A stretch of DNA of 64,000 bases from Thalassovita autumnalis (lineage in GTDB: Bacteria; Pseudomonadota; Alphaproteobacteria; Rhodobacterales; Rhodobacteraceae), in NCBI RefSeq assembly GCF_001458255.1, contig NZ_CYSB01000010.1:1-64000 (forward strand), in the 5' to 3' direction. The notes beneath the pieces were generated by a model that saw only the letters and a program-made list of their open reading frames with translations, was not told the DNA's origin and did not search any database. Of this stretch, positions 56,087 through 64,000 are shown one piece after another. Numbering within the stretch: the stretch's first letter is position 1; each line of letters begins with the position of its first letter. A program made the translations under genes and the position numbers.

Positions 56087-56673
56087 GACAGCGGACCTTT
56101 CGAAACAACGGGGGCATGACGCCAGATCTGGGTGTCGGCGTCGCTGGCGGCCACATCCAGATGGGCGCCCAGACGTTCAGCCAGACGGGCCGAGCGGGTG
56201 TTGGCAGGATCAACGCAGCTGACCAGCACCGGCAGGTGCAGATCGCGCAGGGCAAAATCACGCGCGGCGGCTGCGGCTTCGGTGGCATAGCCCTGACCTT
56301 CACCCGCTTCGGTGAACAGGTAGCCCAGTTCCGGCTCCTGATCGCTATATTCCATGCCGACCAGCACAAAGCCCAACAGCGCCTCATCCGAACGCCGTTC
56401 CACCGCCCAAAGGCCGGTGCCGCGCAGCAGCCAGCCCGCCACATACTGTGAGAAGTCCAAGAGCGCCGCTTCGCGGTCAAACGGGCCATCCAGCCCTTCG
56501 GCACGGTCGCCCATCAGGATCTCGGCATAGGCCGGGAAATCGGCAAGGGTTGGCGCGCGCAGGGTCAGCCGTTGGGTGACCAGCTCAGGCACAAGCTGAG
56601 AGAAGCGGCCCGCAAGGGTCGCTGCAGGCTCCGAAATCGGGGCCTCCCAGGGATATGCCTGAATGTTGCTCAC
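56083..56673 (-). CDS. GNAT acetyltransferase 4 (RimJ/RimL type)
   Basis: 196 aa: VPELVTQRLTLRAPTLADFP, GYLFTEAGEGQGYATEAAAA (acetyl-CoA site) and DPANTRSARLAERLGAHLD. It begins with GTG 56673, immediately after the ffh stop codon, so its expression is tied to ffh. First of the four tandem paralogues in transcription order. Confidence 0.87.
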   Translation of the reverse strand: MSNIQAYPWEAPISEPAATLAGRFSQLVPELVTQRLTLRAPTLADFPAYAEILMGDRAEGLDGPFDREAALLDFSQYVAGWLLRGTGLWAVERRSDEALLGFVLVGMEYSDQEPELGYLFTEAGEGQGYATEAAAAARDFALRDLHLPVLVSCVDPANTRSARLAERLGAHLDVAASDADTQIWRHAPVVSKGPLS

Positions 56674-58206
56674 TTATTTCTTCTTTCCGAAACCAGAGAG
56701 GCCGCCGGGCAATCCGCCCATGCCACCCAGACCCGGCAGACCGCCGGGCAGGCCTTTGCCGCCTCCCATGGCTTTGGCGGCCGCTTCCAGGGCTTTCGGG
56801 TCCAGCTGGCTGGGGTCCATGCCGCCCATCGCGGCCATATCAGCCGGTGAGGCACCTTTGCCCATCAGGCCCTTCATGGCCTGTTTCATCATCTTGCCTT
56901 TGCCCATTTTTCCCATCTTCTTCATCATGTCCGCCATCTGGCGGTGCATCTTCAGAAGTTTGTTCAGGTCGCTGACCTGCTGGCCGGCACCGGCGGCAAT
57001 CCGTTTTTTGCGGCTGGCCTGCAGCAGGGCGGGGTTGGCGCGTTCTTTCTTGGTCATCGACTGGATCAGCGCGATCTGGCGCTGGATCACCTTGTCGTCC
57101 ATACCGGCGTCCTGCACCTGCTTGGCCATTTTGCCCATGCCGGGCATCATGCCCATGATGCCTTCCATGCCGCCCATCTTGAGCATCTGTTCCAGCTGCA
57201 TCTTCAGGTCGTTCATGTTGAACTGACCTTTGGTGAAGCGCTTCATCATCCGCTCGGCCTGTTCGGCCTCGATGGTTTCCTGCGCCTTTTCCACCAGGGC
57301 AACGATGTCGCCCATGCCAAGGATACGGCCCGCGATCCGGTCCGGCTCGAAGGTTTCGAGCGCGTCCATCTTTTCGCCAAGACCGACGTATTTGATTGGC
57401 TTGCCAGTCACGGCACGCATTGACAGGGCAGCACCGCCGCGGCCGTCACCGTCCATCCGGGTCAGGACAACGCCGGAGATGCCGATCTTGTTGTCGAACT
57501 CCTCGGCCACCTCAACGGCGACCTGACCGGTCAGACCGTCAACCACCAAGAGGGTTTCGCGCGGGCTGACAACGTCACGAACGTCCTCAACCTCTTTCAT
57601 CAGCACTTCGTCGATCTGCAAACGGCCCGCGGTGTCCAGCATGTAGACGTCATAGCCGCCCATGGTGGCCTGCTGTTTGGCGCGTTTGGCGATATCAACC
57701 GGGGTCTGGCCCGGCACGATCGGTAGGGTGTCCACACCGATCTGCTGACCCAGAACGGCCAGCTGATCCATCGCTGCCGGGCGATAAACGTCAAGCGAGG
57801 CCAAGAGCACGCGCTTGCCGTCTTTCTCTTTCAGACGTTTGGCCAGCTTACCGGTGGTGGTGGTTTTACCCGAGCCCTGCAGGCCGACCATCAGAATCGG
57901 GGCAGGCGGGTTGTCGACCTTCAGCGCGCCGGGATCGCCTTCGCCGCGCAATACATCGATCAGCGCGTCATGCACGATCTTCACGACCTGCTGGCCGGGG
58001 GTCACCGATTTGGTCACGGCCTGACCAGTTGCCTGTTCCTGCACCTTCTTGACGAAGTCACGGGCCACCGGCAGCGAAACGTCCGCTTCCAGCAGGGCCA
58101 CACGCACTTCGCGCAGGGCGGTTTTGACGTCCTCTTCGGACAGCGCGCCCTGTTTTGTCAGACGATCAAAGACACCGCCAAGGCGTTCAGATAGATTTTC
58201 AAACAT
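56674..58206 (-). CDS. ffh: Signal recognition particle protein Ffh
   Basis: 510 aa. N-domain (FENLSERLGGVFDRLTKQG), GTPase G-domain (GLQGSGKTTTTGKLAKRL, DTAGRLQIDE, LTRMDGDGRGGAAL) and methionine-rich M-domain that binds SRP RNA and signal sequences (many MGKM and GGM repeats). ATG 58206 has RBS AGGAG; an upstream in-frame start is unlikely. Heads the ffh-GNAT-chorismate mutase-rpsP array. The last ~60 residues are unusually rich in Gly and Met. Confidence 0.97.
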   Translation of the reverse strand: MFENLSERLGGVFDRLTKQGALSEEDVKTALREVRVALLEADVSLPVARDFVKKVQEQATGQAVTKSVTPGQQVVKIVHDALIDVLRGEGDPGALKVDNPPAPILMVGLQGSGKTTTTGKLAKRLKEKDGKRVLLASLDVYRPAAMDQLAVLGQQIGVDTLPIVPGQTPVDIAKRAKQQATMGGYDVYMLDTAGRLQIDEVLMKEVEDVRDVVSPRETLLVVDGLTGQVAVEVAEEFDNKIGISGVVLTRMDGDGRGGAALSMRAVTGKPIKYVGLGEKMDALETFEPDRIAGRILGMGDIVALVEKAQETIEAEQAERMMKRFTKGQFNMNDLKMQLEQMLKMGGMEGIMGMMPGMGKMAKQVQDAGMDDKVIQRQIALIQSMTKKERANPALLQASRKKRIAAGAGQQVSDLNKLLKMHRQMADMMKKMGKMGKGKMMKQAMKGLMGKGASPADMAAMGGMDPSQLDPKALEAAAKAMGGGKGLPGGLPGLGGMGGLPGGLSGFGKKK

Positions 58207-58329
58207 TGGCGCCGCTCCTAACTTCAGCACATTTCCGATGTCCTACAGGTAGGTAGAACAGCCCCATAAGCCAATGTCCCCCGTGGGCGAAACTCGCTGA
58301 CGGGGGGCGATCCTTGCAAAGGCGAAGGA

Positions 58330-58353
58330 CCGGAAGACAATTGGGGCTTCCGG
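58330..58353. other. Stem-loop in the region upstream of ffh
   Basis: Perfect CCGGAAG / CTTCCGG stem with a 10-base loop, between ffh and the membrane-protein gene. There is no T-run on either side; role unclear. Confidence 0.3.
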
Positions 58354-58440
58354 ATGTTGGGTTGGGCGATACGCCGATTGCAGGGCAGAGTCAAGCGCCG
58401 TAGGGGTTTGACCTGCTTTTGGCGGTCTAAACCTGCGTGC

Positions 58441-59640
58441 TCAGCGTGCCGCCATGCGTTGGTTCAGCCGCCACAGCCCCCAGGCCAGCGGAACCGCGGC
58501 CAGACCACCAATGACATAGGCCAGTGGCTCATCGGCAAAGGTCTCAAAGAACTGGGTGTAGGCATGGATCGCGGCAAAGGTCATGGCCGTGTTGAACAGC
58601 CCGCGGATATTGCGATGGGCCGCCCAGAAAATCATGGCAACCAGCGCAACCGCCCAGAGGATCGAATAGACATCATCCGAAATGCGGGTGGCCTGATCGT
58701 AAAAGGCATCACGCGCCGCGCGGTAGGCGGCCCACTGGGCGTCATTGTCACCGGCGTCGGCAAAATCAAAGAAGTCCGGGCCCCAGAGGTGCTCCCCAAT
58801 GACATCCCCCCAAAGCGATCCGACCAGCGCACACATATTGGCCACAACAAAGGCCAGCACCGCCGCGATCCGTGCATGGCGCGCTGTGCGTTCTGTGCTG
58901 CGCTGCGCCAATAGGACACAGCCCGCGATCAGCAGTCCCATCTGCAGGATCGAAAGGGTCGGCTCGGGTGAGTAAAACACATAGATTGCGTGGAAATAGC
59001 CAGATCCCGTGTCCAGCGCCTGGGCAAAGGGCACGATGGCAATGGCGGTGATCAGCCGTATGTCGGTGTGCCACCCTGTCAGCGCCAGCAGCACCGCCGC
59101 ATAAAGGAAAAACAGCGCTTTGATCCCGCCGAACAGATCCGCCTGTTCCAGCAAGAGGGCAAAGCCCCCGATATGCAGGGTAACCCCGGTCAGCAGCAGC
59201 GCCGTCAGCACAAAGCCTGCTTTTGGCGCGGGTAGTGACAATCGCCAGGCGCAGAGGCCCGCGATGCCGGCACCGGCCAGGGCAAAGGCCCAGCCGGCGA
59301 TGTCTTCGGCCTTGTCTATCAGCTCCACCGTGCCGCCACCGATCAACATGCCGGCCCCGATCAGCGCGGATGCATTACCAAACATCCGGTAGGTGTCGCC
59401 ATCACGTGACAGCACCCAAAGACCGGCTGCCAGCATCAGGCCGCCCAGCACCGCAACGGCAAAGGCATCGGCCAGCCAGAATATGAACCCGCCGGTGGCC
59501 GCCAGAATGCCGAAACACAGCACCGCGTTGACGGCCATGGTCACCATGGCATCGCGGGCGCGGGCCTCAATCTCGCGGGCTTGGTCGGGGGTGATGATCT
59601 GGTCAGCAACCAGTTGTTTGGTGTCGGCAACGGCGAACAT
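58441..59640 (-). CDS. Multi-pass membrane protein (DUF2157-like)
   Basis: 399 aa with about ten hydrophobic segments (for example AVNAVLCFGILAATGGFIFWLAD and VLGGLMLAAGLWVLS). The N-terminus LVADQIITPDQAREIEARAR resembles the short soluble helix before the first segment in DUF2157-type proteins. Likely cytoplasmic-membrane protein; function not recognised. ATG 59640 follows GGAT; an in-frame start further upstream has no support. Confidence 0.65.
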   Translation of the reverse strand: MFAVADTKQLVADQIITPDQAREIEARARDAMVTMAVNAVLCFGILAATGGFIFWLADAFAVAVLGGLMLAAGLWVLSRDGDTYRMFGNASALIGAGMLIGGGTVELIDKAEDIAGWAFALAGAGIAGLCAWRLSLPAPKAGFVLTALLLTGVTLHIGGFALLLEQADLFGGIKALFFLYAAVLLALTGWHTDIRLITAIAIVPFAQALDTGSGYFHAIYVFYSPEPTLSILQMGLLIAGCVLLAQRSTERTARHARIAAVLAFVVANMCALVGSLWGDVIGEHLWGPDFFDFADAGDNDAQWAAYRAARDAFYDQATRISDDVYSILWAVALVAMIFWAAHRNIRGLFNTAMTFAAIHAYTQFFETFADEPLAYVIGGLAAVPLAWGLWRLNQRMAAR

Positions 59641-59737
59641 GATGAAATCCAATGTGTAAAAGCACCCATCACAGGGCACGGCGCCAGCATAGGCGCGCCA
59701 GGCTGGATTTCAAAATGATTGGTTAATTATTGGGCAG

Positions 59738-60808
59738 TCAGCCCGAAACGGTTATCCCGATTTTGCCCACATGGGCCTTTTTCAGGAATGCCTCCTGCGC
59801 GGCCCTCAGCTCTGCCAGCGGGTAGGTCATCGCCACGGTCGGCTTGATCTCCCCCTGTTCGATGTAGCGCACCAGATCGCTGAAAACGCTGTCCGCCTGC
59901 TGGGTGCAGCCAAAGAATGTCAGGTCCTTGAGGTAAAGCGTGCGCAGATCCAGATCCACAATCGGCCCGGCAATGGCACCGGACACGGCGTAGCGCCCAC
60001 TGGGGCGCAGTGCATCCAGCAGACGCGGCCAGCTGTCGCCCCCCACCAAATCCAAAACCACGTCAAAGCTGTTCTCTGCCAGAGCCGCGTCACGGTTCAG
60101 TGTTTCATCCGCGCCGAGATCGCGCAGCGCCTCAGCCTTGCTGGCGCTGGTCACAGCGGTCACATGGGCACCGCGCCGTTTCGCCAGTTGGATCGCCGCC
60201 GAACCCACGCCGCCTGAAGCCCCGGTGATCAGCACCCGCTCGGCACCAAGGCCCGCGCGTTGGATCATCCCCTCGGCCGTGGAAAAGGCGCAGGGGAAGC
60301 TGGCCAGTTCCACATCGCTGAGGTGGGAGGTGATCCGCACCGCATCATGGCTGCGGATGGTGGTGTATTCAGCAAACCCCCCGTCGCGTTCGGATCCAAA
60401 GGTGATCAACGGAAGGTCAGGGTCGTTGGGGCCGGGCCTGTGCATGGCGCGGATCAACACGCGTTCGCCCACCCGCGCCTCCGACACCTCAGCGCCGACC
60501 GCCACGATGCGGCCACAGCAGTCTGCCCCTTGGATACGCGGGAACTGCAACGCCCCTGACCAGCCACCATCGGCATCGGCGGCTGCGCCAAACCCATCGG
60601 TGCCTGAGGCGGTATCGCCCTCAACCGATTTGGAATACCAGCCGATGCGGGTGTTGATATCTGTGTTGTTCACCGCCGCGGCGCCCACCTGCACCAGCAC
60701 CTCATCCGGGCGGGGCTGCGGCACCGGCAGATCCTCGCGCCACTCCAGACAATCCATTCCCCCATGCGCGGTGAGAACCATGGCTTTCATCGTTTTGGGC
60801 AGGGACAT
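59738..60808 (-). CDS. Zinc-type alcohol dehydrogenase/quinone oxidoreductase (MDR)
   Basis: 356 aa medium-chain reductase. GroES-like N-domain (VLVQVGAAAVNNTDINTRIG, PRIQGADCCGRIVAVG) and Rossmann domain (VLITGASGGVGSAAIQLAKR) with NADPH preference likely from the SASK segment. The structural zinc Cys cluster is missing, as in quinone reductase-like members. ATG 60808 has RBS GGAGG. It is divergent from a TetR regulator with two operators between. Confidence 0.87.
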   Translation of the reverse strand: MSLPKTMKAMVLTAHGGMDCLEWREDLPVPQPRPDEVLVQVGAAAVNNTDINTRIGWYSKSVEGDTASGTDGFGAAADADGGWSGALQFPRIQGADCCGRIVAVGAEVSEARVGERVLIRAMHRPGPNDPDLPLITFGSERDGGFAEYTTIRSHDAVRITSHLSDVELASFPCAFSTAEGMIQRAGLGAERVLITGASGGVGSAAIQLAKRRGAHVTAVTSASKAEALRDLGADETLNRDAALAENSFDVVLDLVGGDSWPRLLDALRPSGRYAVSGAIAGPIVDLDLRTLYLKDLTFFGCTQQADSVFSDLVRYIEQGEIKPTVAMTYPLAELRAAQEAFLKKAHVGKIGITVSG

Positions 60809-60840
60809 TGCGGCCTCCGGTCTGTGGGGTGCTAGCTGAG

Positions 60841-60886
60841 GTAGAGCGATCACTTTACCTTTGCATGGGTAGAGCGTTCACTCTAC
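60841..60886. promoter_or_regulatory. Two tandem TetR operators
   Basis: GTAGAGCGATCACTTTAC (60841-60858) and GTAGAGCGTTCACTCTAC (60869-60886) are 16/18 identical, start 28 bases apart, and the second is a perfect GTAGAG/CTCTAC dyad. They lie in the 88-base space between the divergent MDR and TetR genes, and should cover both promoters. Confidence 0.8.
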
Positions 60887-60896
60887 ATCTGTCAAT

Positions 60897-61454
60897 ATGT
60901 CAGACACGCCCAACCAAACTGCACAGAAAATCGCTGCCGGATTAGAGCAGGCTTTTGCAAAACATGGTTTTGCTGAACCAAATGTCGAGGTTTTGCGCGA
61001 TGCGGCCGGGGTTAGTCTGCGCACGCTTTACAAATACATGCCGTCCCGATCGGACATGGTACTGGCCGCGTTGGAGCATCGCCATCAGCGGTATCTGAAC
61101 CACATGTTTTCCGCCTTGCCTGGGGGGGCAGGGGACGCGGCAACAGGTCCCGCTGTGTTTGCCGAACTGTTGCGGCGCGTCGGTCAGTGGATGGTTGAGG
61201 AGGCTTCACATGGCTGCCTGTTCCACGCCGCGGTTGCAGCGGCGCCGACGGATCAGGCCCTTCAAAGTCTCTTGCAGCGACACAAGGCTGAGGTCGCCGG
61301 CAAAGCGGCCAGCGCCGTAGGGCTGCCGGATCAAAGCGCCGCCCTTTTGATGATCTTTGAAGGGGTCACGCAATGCTGGCCCTTGCAGGGGCAGGCTACC
61401 TTGCGCACAGCGCAGGCGCTGGGCCGGGGGCTGTTCGCGGCTGAACTGGCTTAA
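60897..61454 (+). CDS. TetR family transcriptional regulator
   Basis: 185 aa. HTH FAEPNVEVLRDAAGVSLRTL with YKYMPSRSDMVLAAL (residues ~20-55); the rest is a helical ligand domain with WMVEEASHGCLFHAAVA and a C-terminal QGQATLRTAQALGRGLF helix. It lies 11 bases after the second operator and likely represses itself and the MDR gene. Converges with the serine hydrolase gene (4-base overlap). Confidence 0.9.
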   Translation: MSDTPNQTAQKIAAGLEQAFAKHGFAEPNVEVLRDAAGVSLRTLYKYMPSRSDMVLAALEHRHQRYLNHMFSALPGGAGDAATGPAVFAELLRRVGQWMVEEASHGCLFHAAVAAAPTDQALQSLLQRHKAEVAGKAASAVGLPDQSAALLMIFEGVTQCWPLQGQATLRTAQALGRGLFAAELA

Positions 61455-62545
61455 GCCTTTAACGGTACGGCACGAGTTGTATCGGTGGCGGTGAAATACC
61501 CCTGCGCCTGTTTCGGCTGATCAGACAGGTCCAGTTTGATGCTGCCCCAAAGGTTTCCCGCGATACCGTTGTTTGACAGGACCGCGCAGGCCTGCGCCCG
61601 CTCCGCGCAGATATAAAGCCCGCAGGTGGACCCGGCGGTGCCGCCTGAATGAAACAGAAACCCGGGTGCGGCGGGGTCATAGTTGATCGAAATCCAGCCC
61701 CAGGCCTGCGCCATGGGTTGAAAGCTGCCCTTTTTGCCTAGCCCCACAAGCGGTGTGGAAGACCGTGCAATGGCACGGTCCAGCGGGGTGCTGGAACTGC
61801 TGAACGCATGGATCACCCGGTCTGAGAACAGCGCCAGATCGCGCCCCGTTGATTTCAGGCATCCAGCGCCTGCCAAGGCTTCAAACACCCAAGGGTTCAC
61901 CGGCTTGCCCTTGGGCAGCCGTGGCGTGGCAAATCGCGTCAAGTGCTCAGGGCTAAGCTGGTCTGTGGTGTCTTGCAGGCCTAGCGGGGCGATCACCCGT
62001 TCTGTCAGCAGATCCACAAAGGGGCGTCCGGTCTGCATCGCCAGCGCCTCCCCCAGCAGACCATACCCTAGGTTGGAATAGGCATGGCGCGGCGTGGCAC
62101 CGGGATCTTTGCCCGACCAGTTGCGAAACCAGTCCAACAACTCGGCGCGCGCAAAGCTTGCATAGGGGCCGTCCGCTGACTGGTTCAGCACCGCCTTCCA
62201 CAAGGGCTTGTAGTAATTCGGCAACCCACTGGTGTGGGAGGTCAGGCGTTCCGGCGTGATCCACTCGGGCACCACGCCCAGATCCGGTGCCATCTCGCGC
62301 AGGGGCGCTTGCGGATCAACCTTGCCCTCTTCGATCATCAGGCATAGCAAAATCGCGGTGAACACCTTGGTGATGGACCCAATCTCATAAATCACATCTT
62401 CGGGCGCGACCCCGGCCAAGGGCACGCCCGCTTGCTGATAGGCGGCCTGTCCACCAGCAAAACGGACCCCCGTCACAGTGTGCTTGGGGCCGGTATAGGT
62501 GTTCATCATGGCCGTCAGGCGTTCAGTCTGTGGATGTATCGTCAT
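61451..62545 (-). CDS. Serine hydrolase, beta-lactamase (class C)/esterase family
   Basis: 364 aa. SxxK in YEIGSITKVFTAILL (Ser ~57), YxN in AYSNLGYGLLGEAL and the third motif HSGGTAGS near the C-terminus. No signal peptide is evident, so a cytoplasmic esterase or peptidase is more likely than a resistance beta-lactamase. Start is uncertain: ATG 62545 is used; GTG 62569 is possible, and neither has a clear RBS. Confidence 0.83.
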   Translation of the reverse strand: MTIHPQTERLTAMMNTYTGPKHTVTGVRFAGGQAAYQQAGVPLAGVAPEDVIYEIGSITKVFTAILLCLMIEEGKVDPQAPLREMAPDLGVVPEWITPERLTSHTSGLPNYYKPLWKAVLNQSADGPYASFARAELLDWFRNWSGKDPGATPRHAYSNLGYGLLGEALAMQTGRPFVDLLTERVIAPLGLQDTTDQLSPEHLTRFATPRLPKGKPVNPWVFEALAGAGCLKSTGRDLALFSDRVIHAFSSSSTPLDRAIARSSTPLVGLGKKGSFQPMAQAWGWISINYDPAAPGFLFHSGGTAGSTCGLYICAERAQACAVLSNNGIAGNLWGSIKLDLSDQPKQAQGYFTATDTTRAVPLKA

Positions 62546-62681
62546 AGCGGGCACACGGTTTGCTTTCACTGACGAACAATGGGGAGCGTGGTGGCGAATT
62601 TCCAGAGTGGCCCCAGCAGATAACCGTCAAATACCTCAAGTGCGACGCCCAAAGGCCCCTTTAGCTGAGGCGCCCCAATGC

Positions 62682-62717
62682 AAAAAAGCCCCCGACGCGA
62701 AGGTCAGGGGCTTTTGA
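62682..62717 (-). terminator. Rho-independent terminator after azoR
   Basis: Minus strand: AAAAGCCCC, TGACCTTCGCGTC as loop with a short inner stem, GGGGGCTTTTTT. A strong hairpin with a T-run about 25 bases after the azoR stop codon. Confidence 0.85.
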
Positions 62718-62741
62718 CAGTCGTGGAGTGGCGCGTGGGGA

Positions 62742-63338
62742 TCAGGCCGCCAGTTCCGCGATATGTGCGTTGGCCGCTTTCAGCGAGGCCTCGGCATCGA
62801 TGGCGCCTTTGTCTGCGACGACAAACTGAACATCGGTGATGCCGATAAAGCCCAGAACATGGCGCAAGTAGCCCGAGGCAAAGTCATAATCCGACCCAAA
62901 GGCTGTGCCGCCCGAGGTATAGGCGATGATCGCACGGGTGTTTTTGATCAGGCCCTCGGGGCCATTTTCCGTGTAGCTGAAGGTGACGCCAGCGCGGGCA
63001 ACGTGGTCAATCCAGGCTTTCAGCTGGCTTGGCGCGGAGAAGTTGTAGACGGGCAGGCCAATCACAACGGTATCGGCCTCTTTCAACTCGGCAACCAGCG
63101 TGTCTGCCAGATCGGCCGCGTCGTTCTGGTCTGCGGTGCGGGCATCCGCAGGGGTGTTCACGGCTGCCAGCCAGGCGCCGTCAATCTGGCCCAGATGGGT
63201 GGCCGCCAGATCGCGATAGGTCACTTCTGTGTCAGCGTGGCTGGATTGCAGCTTTTCGACGATCGCGCGGGTCAGCCCTTTGGAGACCGAATTGTCTGCA
63301 GTGATGGCTGAGTCGATGTGGAGAACTTTATGGGTCAT
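62742..63338 (-). CDS. azoR: FMN-dependent NADH-azoreductase
   Basis: 198 aa flavodoxin-like fold. VLHIDSAITADNSVSKGLTR (FMN phosphate site), VIGLPVYNFSAPSQLKAWID and IIAYTSGGTAFGSDYD match AzoR. The family reduces azo and quinone compounds with NADH. ATG 63338 is preceded by AGGA; the frame stays open 61 codons upstream without an RBS. Divergent from the LysR gene. Confidence 0.93.
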   Translation of the reverse strand: MTHKVLHIDSAITADNSVSKGLTRAIVEKLQSSHADTEVTYRDLAATHLGQIDGAWLAAVNTPADARTADQNDAADLADTLVAELKEADTVVIGLPVYNFSAPSQLKAWIDHVARAGVTFSYTENGPEGLIKNTRAIIAYTSGGTAFGSDYDFASGYLRHVLGFIGITDVQFVVADKGAIDAEASLKAANAHIAELAA

Positions 63339-63404
63339 TGTCTTATTCCTCAGAGTGGTGGGGTGGTGCTGTGGTTTGTCTGGAACGCAATTTAGCTCTT
63401 GCAC

Positions 63405-63450
63405 ATTCGAACACAATTTGCGTAATTCGACATAAAGTGTGATAATTTGC
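63405..63450. promoter_or_regulatory. Candidate control region of azoR/lysR
   Basis: An AT-rich spacer carries ATTCGA twice (63405-63410, 63425-63430) and AATTTGC twice (63415-63421, 63444-63450). Such paired half sites suit a LysR tetramer, but no clear T-N11-A dyad was picked out. Confidence 0.35.
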
Positions 63451-63513
63451 ACATATGGGCGAGCCTGGCCACAGACGGCCCTTCGCCGATCATTGAGCAT
63501 TAGGGCAGGTGAT

Positions 63514-64000
63514 ATGGACAACTGGGATGAGGTGCGGACCGCCTATCAGGTGGCCAGAATGGGAACCGTCAGCGGGGCGGCAGAAATCCTGGGCGTGCAC
63601 CACGCCACGGTGATCCGTCACATCGACGCGCTTGAGGGGCGTTTGGGCGTCAAACTGTTCCAACGCCATGCGCGCGGCTATACCCCAACCGAGGCAGGCA
63701 CCGATCTGATGCGGGTGGCCCAGACCACCGACGAACAGCTCAGCCAGCTGGCCAGCCGTGTCAAAGGGCAGGGCAATGATGTCTCAGGTGAATTGGTGAT
63801 CACCTCGCTGGCGGGCCTCTCCGGCCTGTTGATGCCAGCGTTAGCAGATTTTCAGGAAAAATACCCTGAGGTAATTCTGCGCTTCCTGACTGGGGACCGA
63901 TTGTTCCGCCTGGAATATGGTGAGGCGCATGTGGCGATCCGTGCAGGACGCGCGCCAGAAGAGCCTGACAATGTTGTGCAGCCGCTGATGTCGCAGGGGT
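63514..64000 (+). CDS. LysR family transcriptional regulator (truncated by window end)
   Basis: First 162 residues only; no stop codon within the window. HTH of LysR type: YQVARMGTVSGAAEILGVHH, ATVIRHIDALEGRLGVKLFQ, then the linker and beginning of the substrate-binding domain (LVITSLAGLSGLLMPALADF). ATG 63514 is preceded by AGGGCAGG. Likely controls azoR, from which it is divergent. Confidence 0.88.
   Translation, partial: MDNWDEVRTAYQVARMGTVSGAAEILGVHHATVIRHIDALEGRLGVKLFQRHARGYTPTEAGTDLMRVAQTTDEQLSQLASRVKGQGNDVSGELVITSLAGLSGLLMPALADFQEKYPEVILRFLTGDRLFRLEYGEAHVAIRAGRAPEEPDNVVQPLMSQG

Noticed and set aside
58330-58353. Possible SRP RNA upstream of ffh because of a GGAAG-containing hairpin
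   Set aside because: The conserved SRP RNA apical loop with its asymmetric internal loop is not present; it is only a simple stem with a 10-base loop.
61451-62545. Antibiotic-resistance beta-lactamase
   Set aside because: SxxK, YxN and HxG-type motifs fit the wider serine hydrolase family, but there is no signal peptide and no resistance context.

Overview
The window looks like chromosomal DNA of a marine alphaproteobacterium of the Rhodobacterales (Roseobacter group). Reasons: high GC with abundant GTG/TTG start candidates, a MipZ-type division ATPase next to rpmE, the ffh / GNAT / chorismate mutase / rpsP / rimM / trmD / rplS / rpmE neighbourhood, the uvrC-pgsA-moaD-moaE order, a FYDLN acid-domain protein, and a homogentisate cluster with a MarR regulator. 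No phage, insertion sequence, CRISPR array or rRNA was seen. One tRNA gene, tRNA-Ala(GGC), is present.

Layout. 0-11 kb: an AT-richer leader, then a giant exported DUF11-repeat protein (about 2385 aa) and a 1196 aa predicted outer-membrane barrel protein, probably one surface system. 11-15 kb: an Lrp/AsnC regulator divergent from three overlapping genes (diaminopropionate ammonia-lyase-like enzyme, M24 hydrolase, Asp/Glu racemase-superfamily enzyme), a small amino-compound catabolic operon. 15-26 kb: a signalling block with two paralogous CHASE-domain histidine kinases, a receiver protein with a GGDEF-like C-terminus, a GAF-PAS-PAS hybrid kinase, a DUF4202 protein and a Na/Pi cotransporter. 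No DNA-binding response regulator is visible in it. 26-31 kb: tRNA-Ala, FYDLN protein, SprT-like peptidase, GntR regulator, an S49 peptidase / 55 aa Cys-rich membrane protein / Na-Ca exchanger operon and a pteridine-reductase-like SDR. 31-38 kb: an AT-rich segment with a DnaA box, uvrC, a two-gene sensor cassette (cysteine-free Moco-oxidoreductase-fold periplasmic protein plus hybrid kinase), pgsA, moaD, moaE.

38-46 kb: aromatic catabolism on the minus strand (hmgA, MBL hydrolase, fahA, a second MBL protein with an altered metal motif, an FAD monooxygenase, DUF2783, HpcH/HpaI aldolase) with a divergent MarR regulator and three copies of a structured intergenic element. 46-58 kb: the SRP/ribosomal region in a long minus-strand array, interrupted by four tandem GNAT acetyltransferases, bluB, a sulfotransferase-like gene, a flavodoxin-fold reductase with a TetR regulator, an alpha/beta hydrolase and a YegP-like protein. 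58-64 kb: a multi-pass membrane protein, a zinc-type quinone reductase/TetR divergent pair with two near-identical operators, a serine hydrolase, azoR and a divergent LysR gene cut by the window end.

The points most worth a second look are the DUF11/barrel pair, the structured repeat, the MBL protein lacking the DH of HxHxDH, the cysteine-free sensor cassette inside uvrC-pgsA, and the cluster of kinases without an evident output regulator. All family calls are from reading the sequence; no database search was run.
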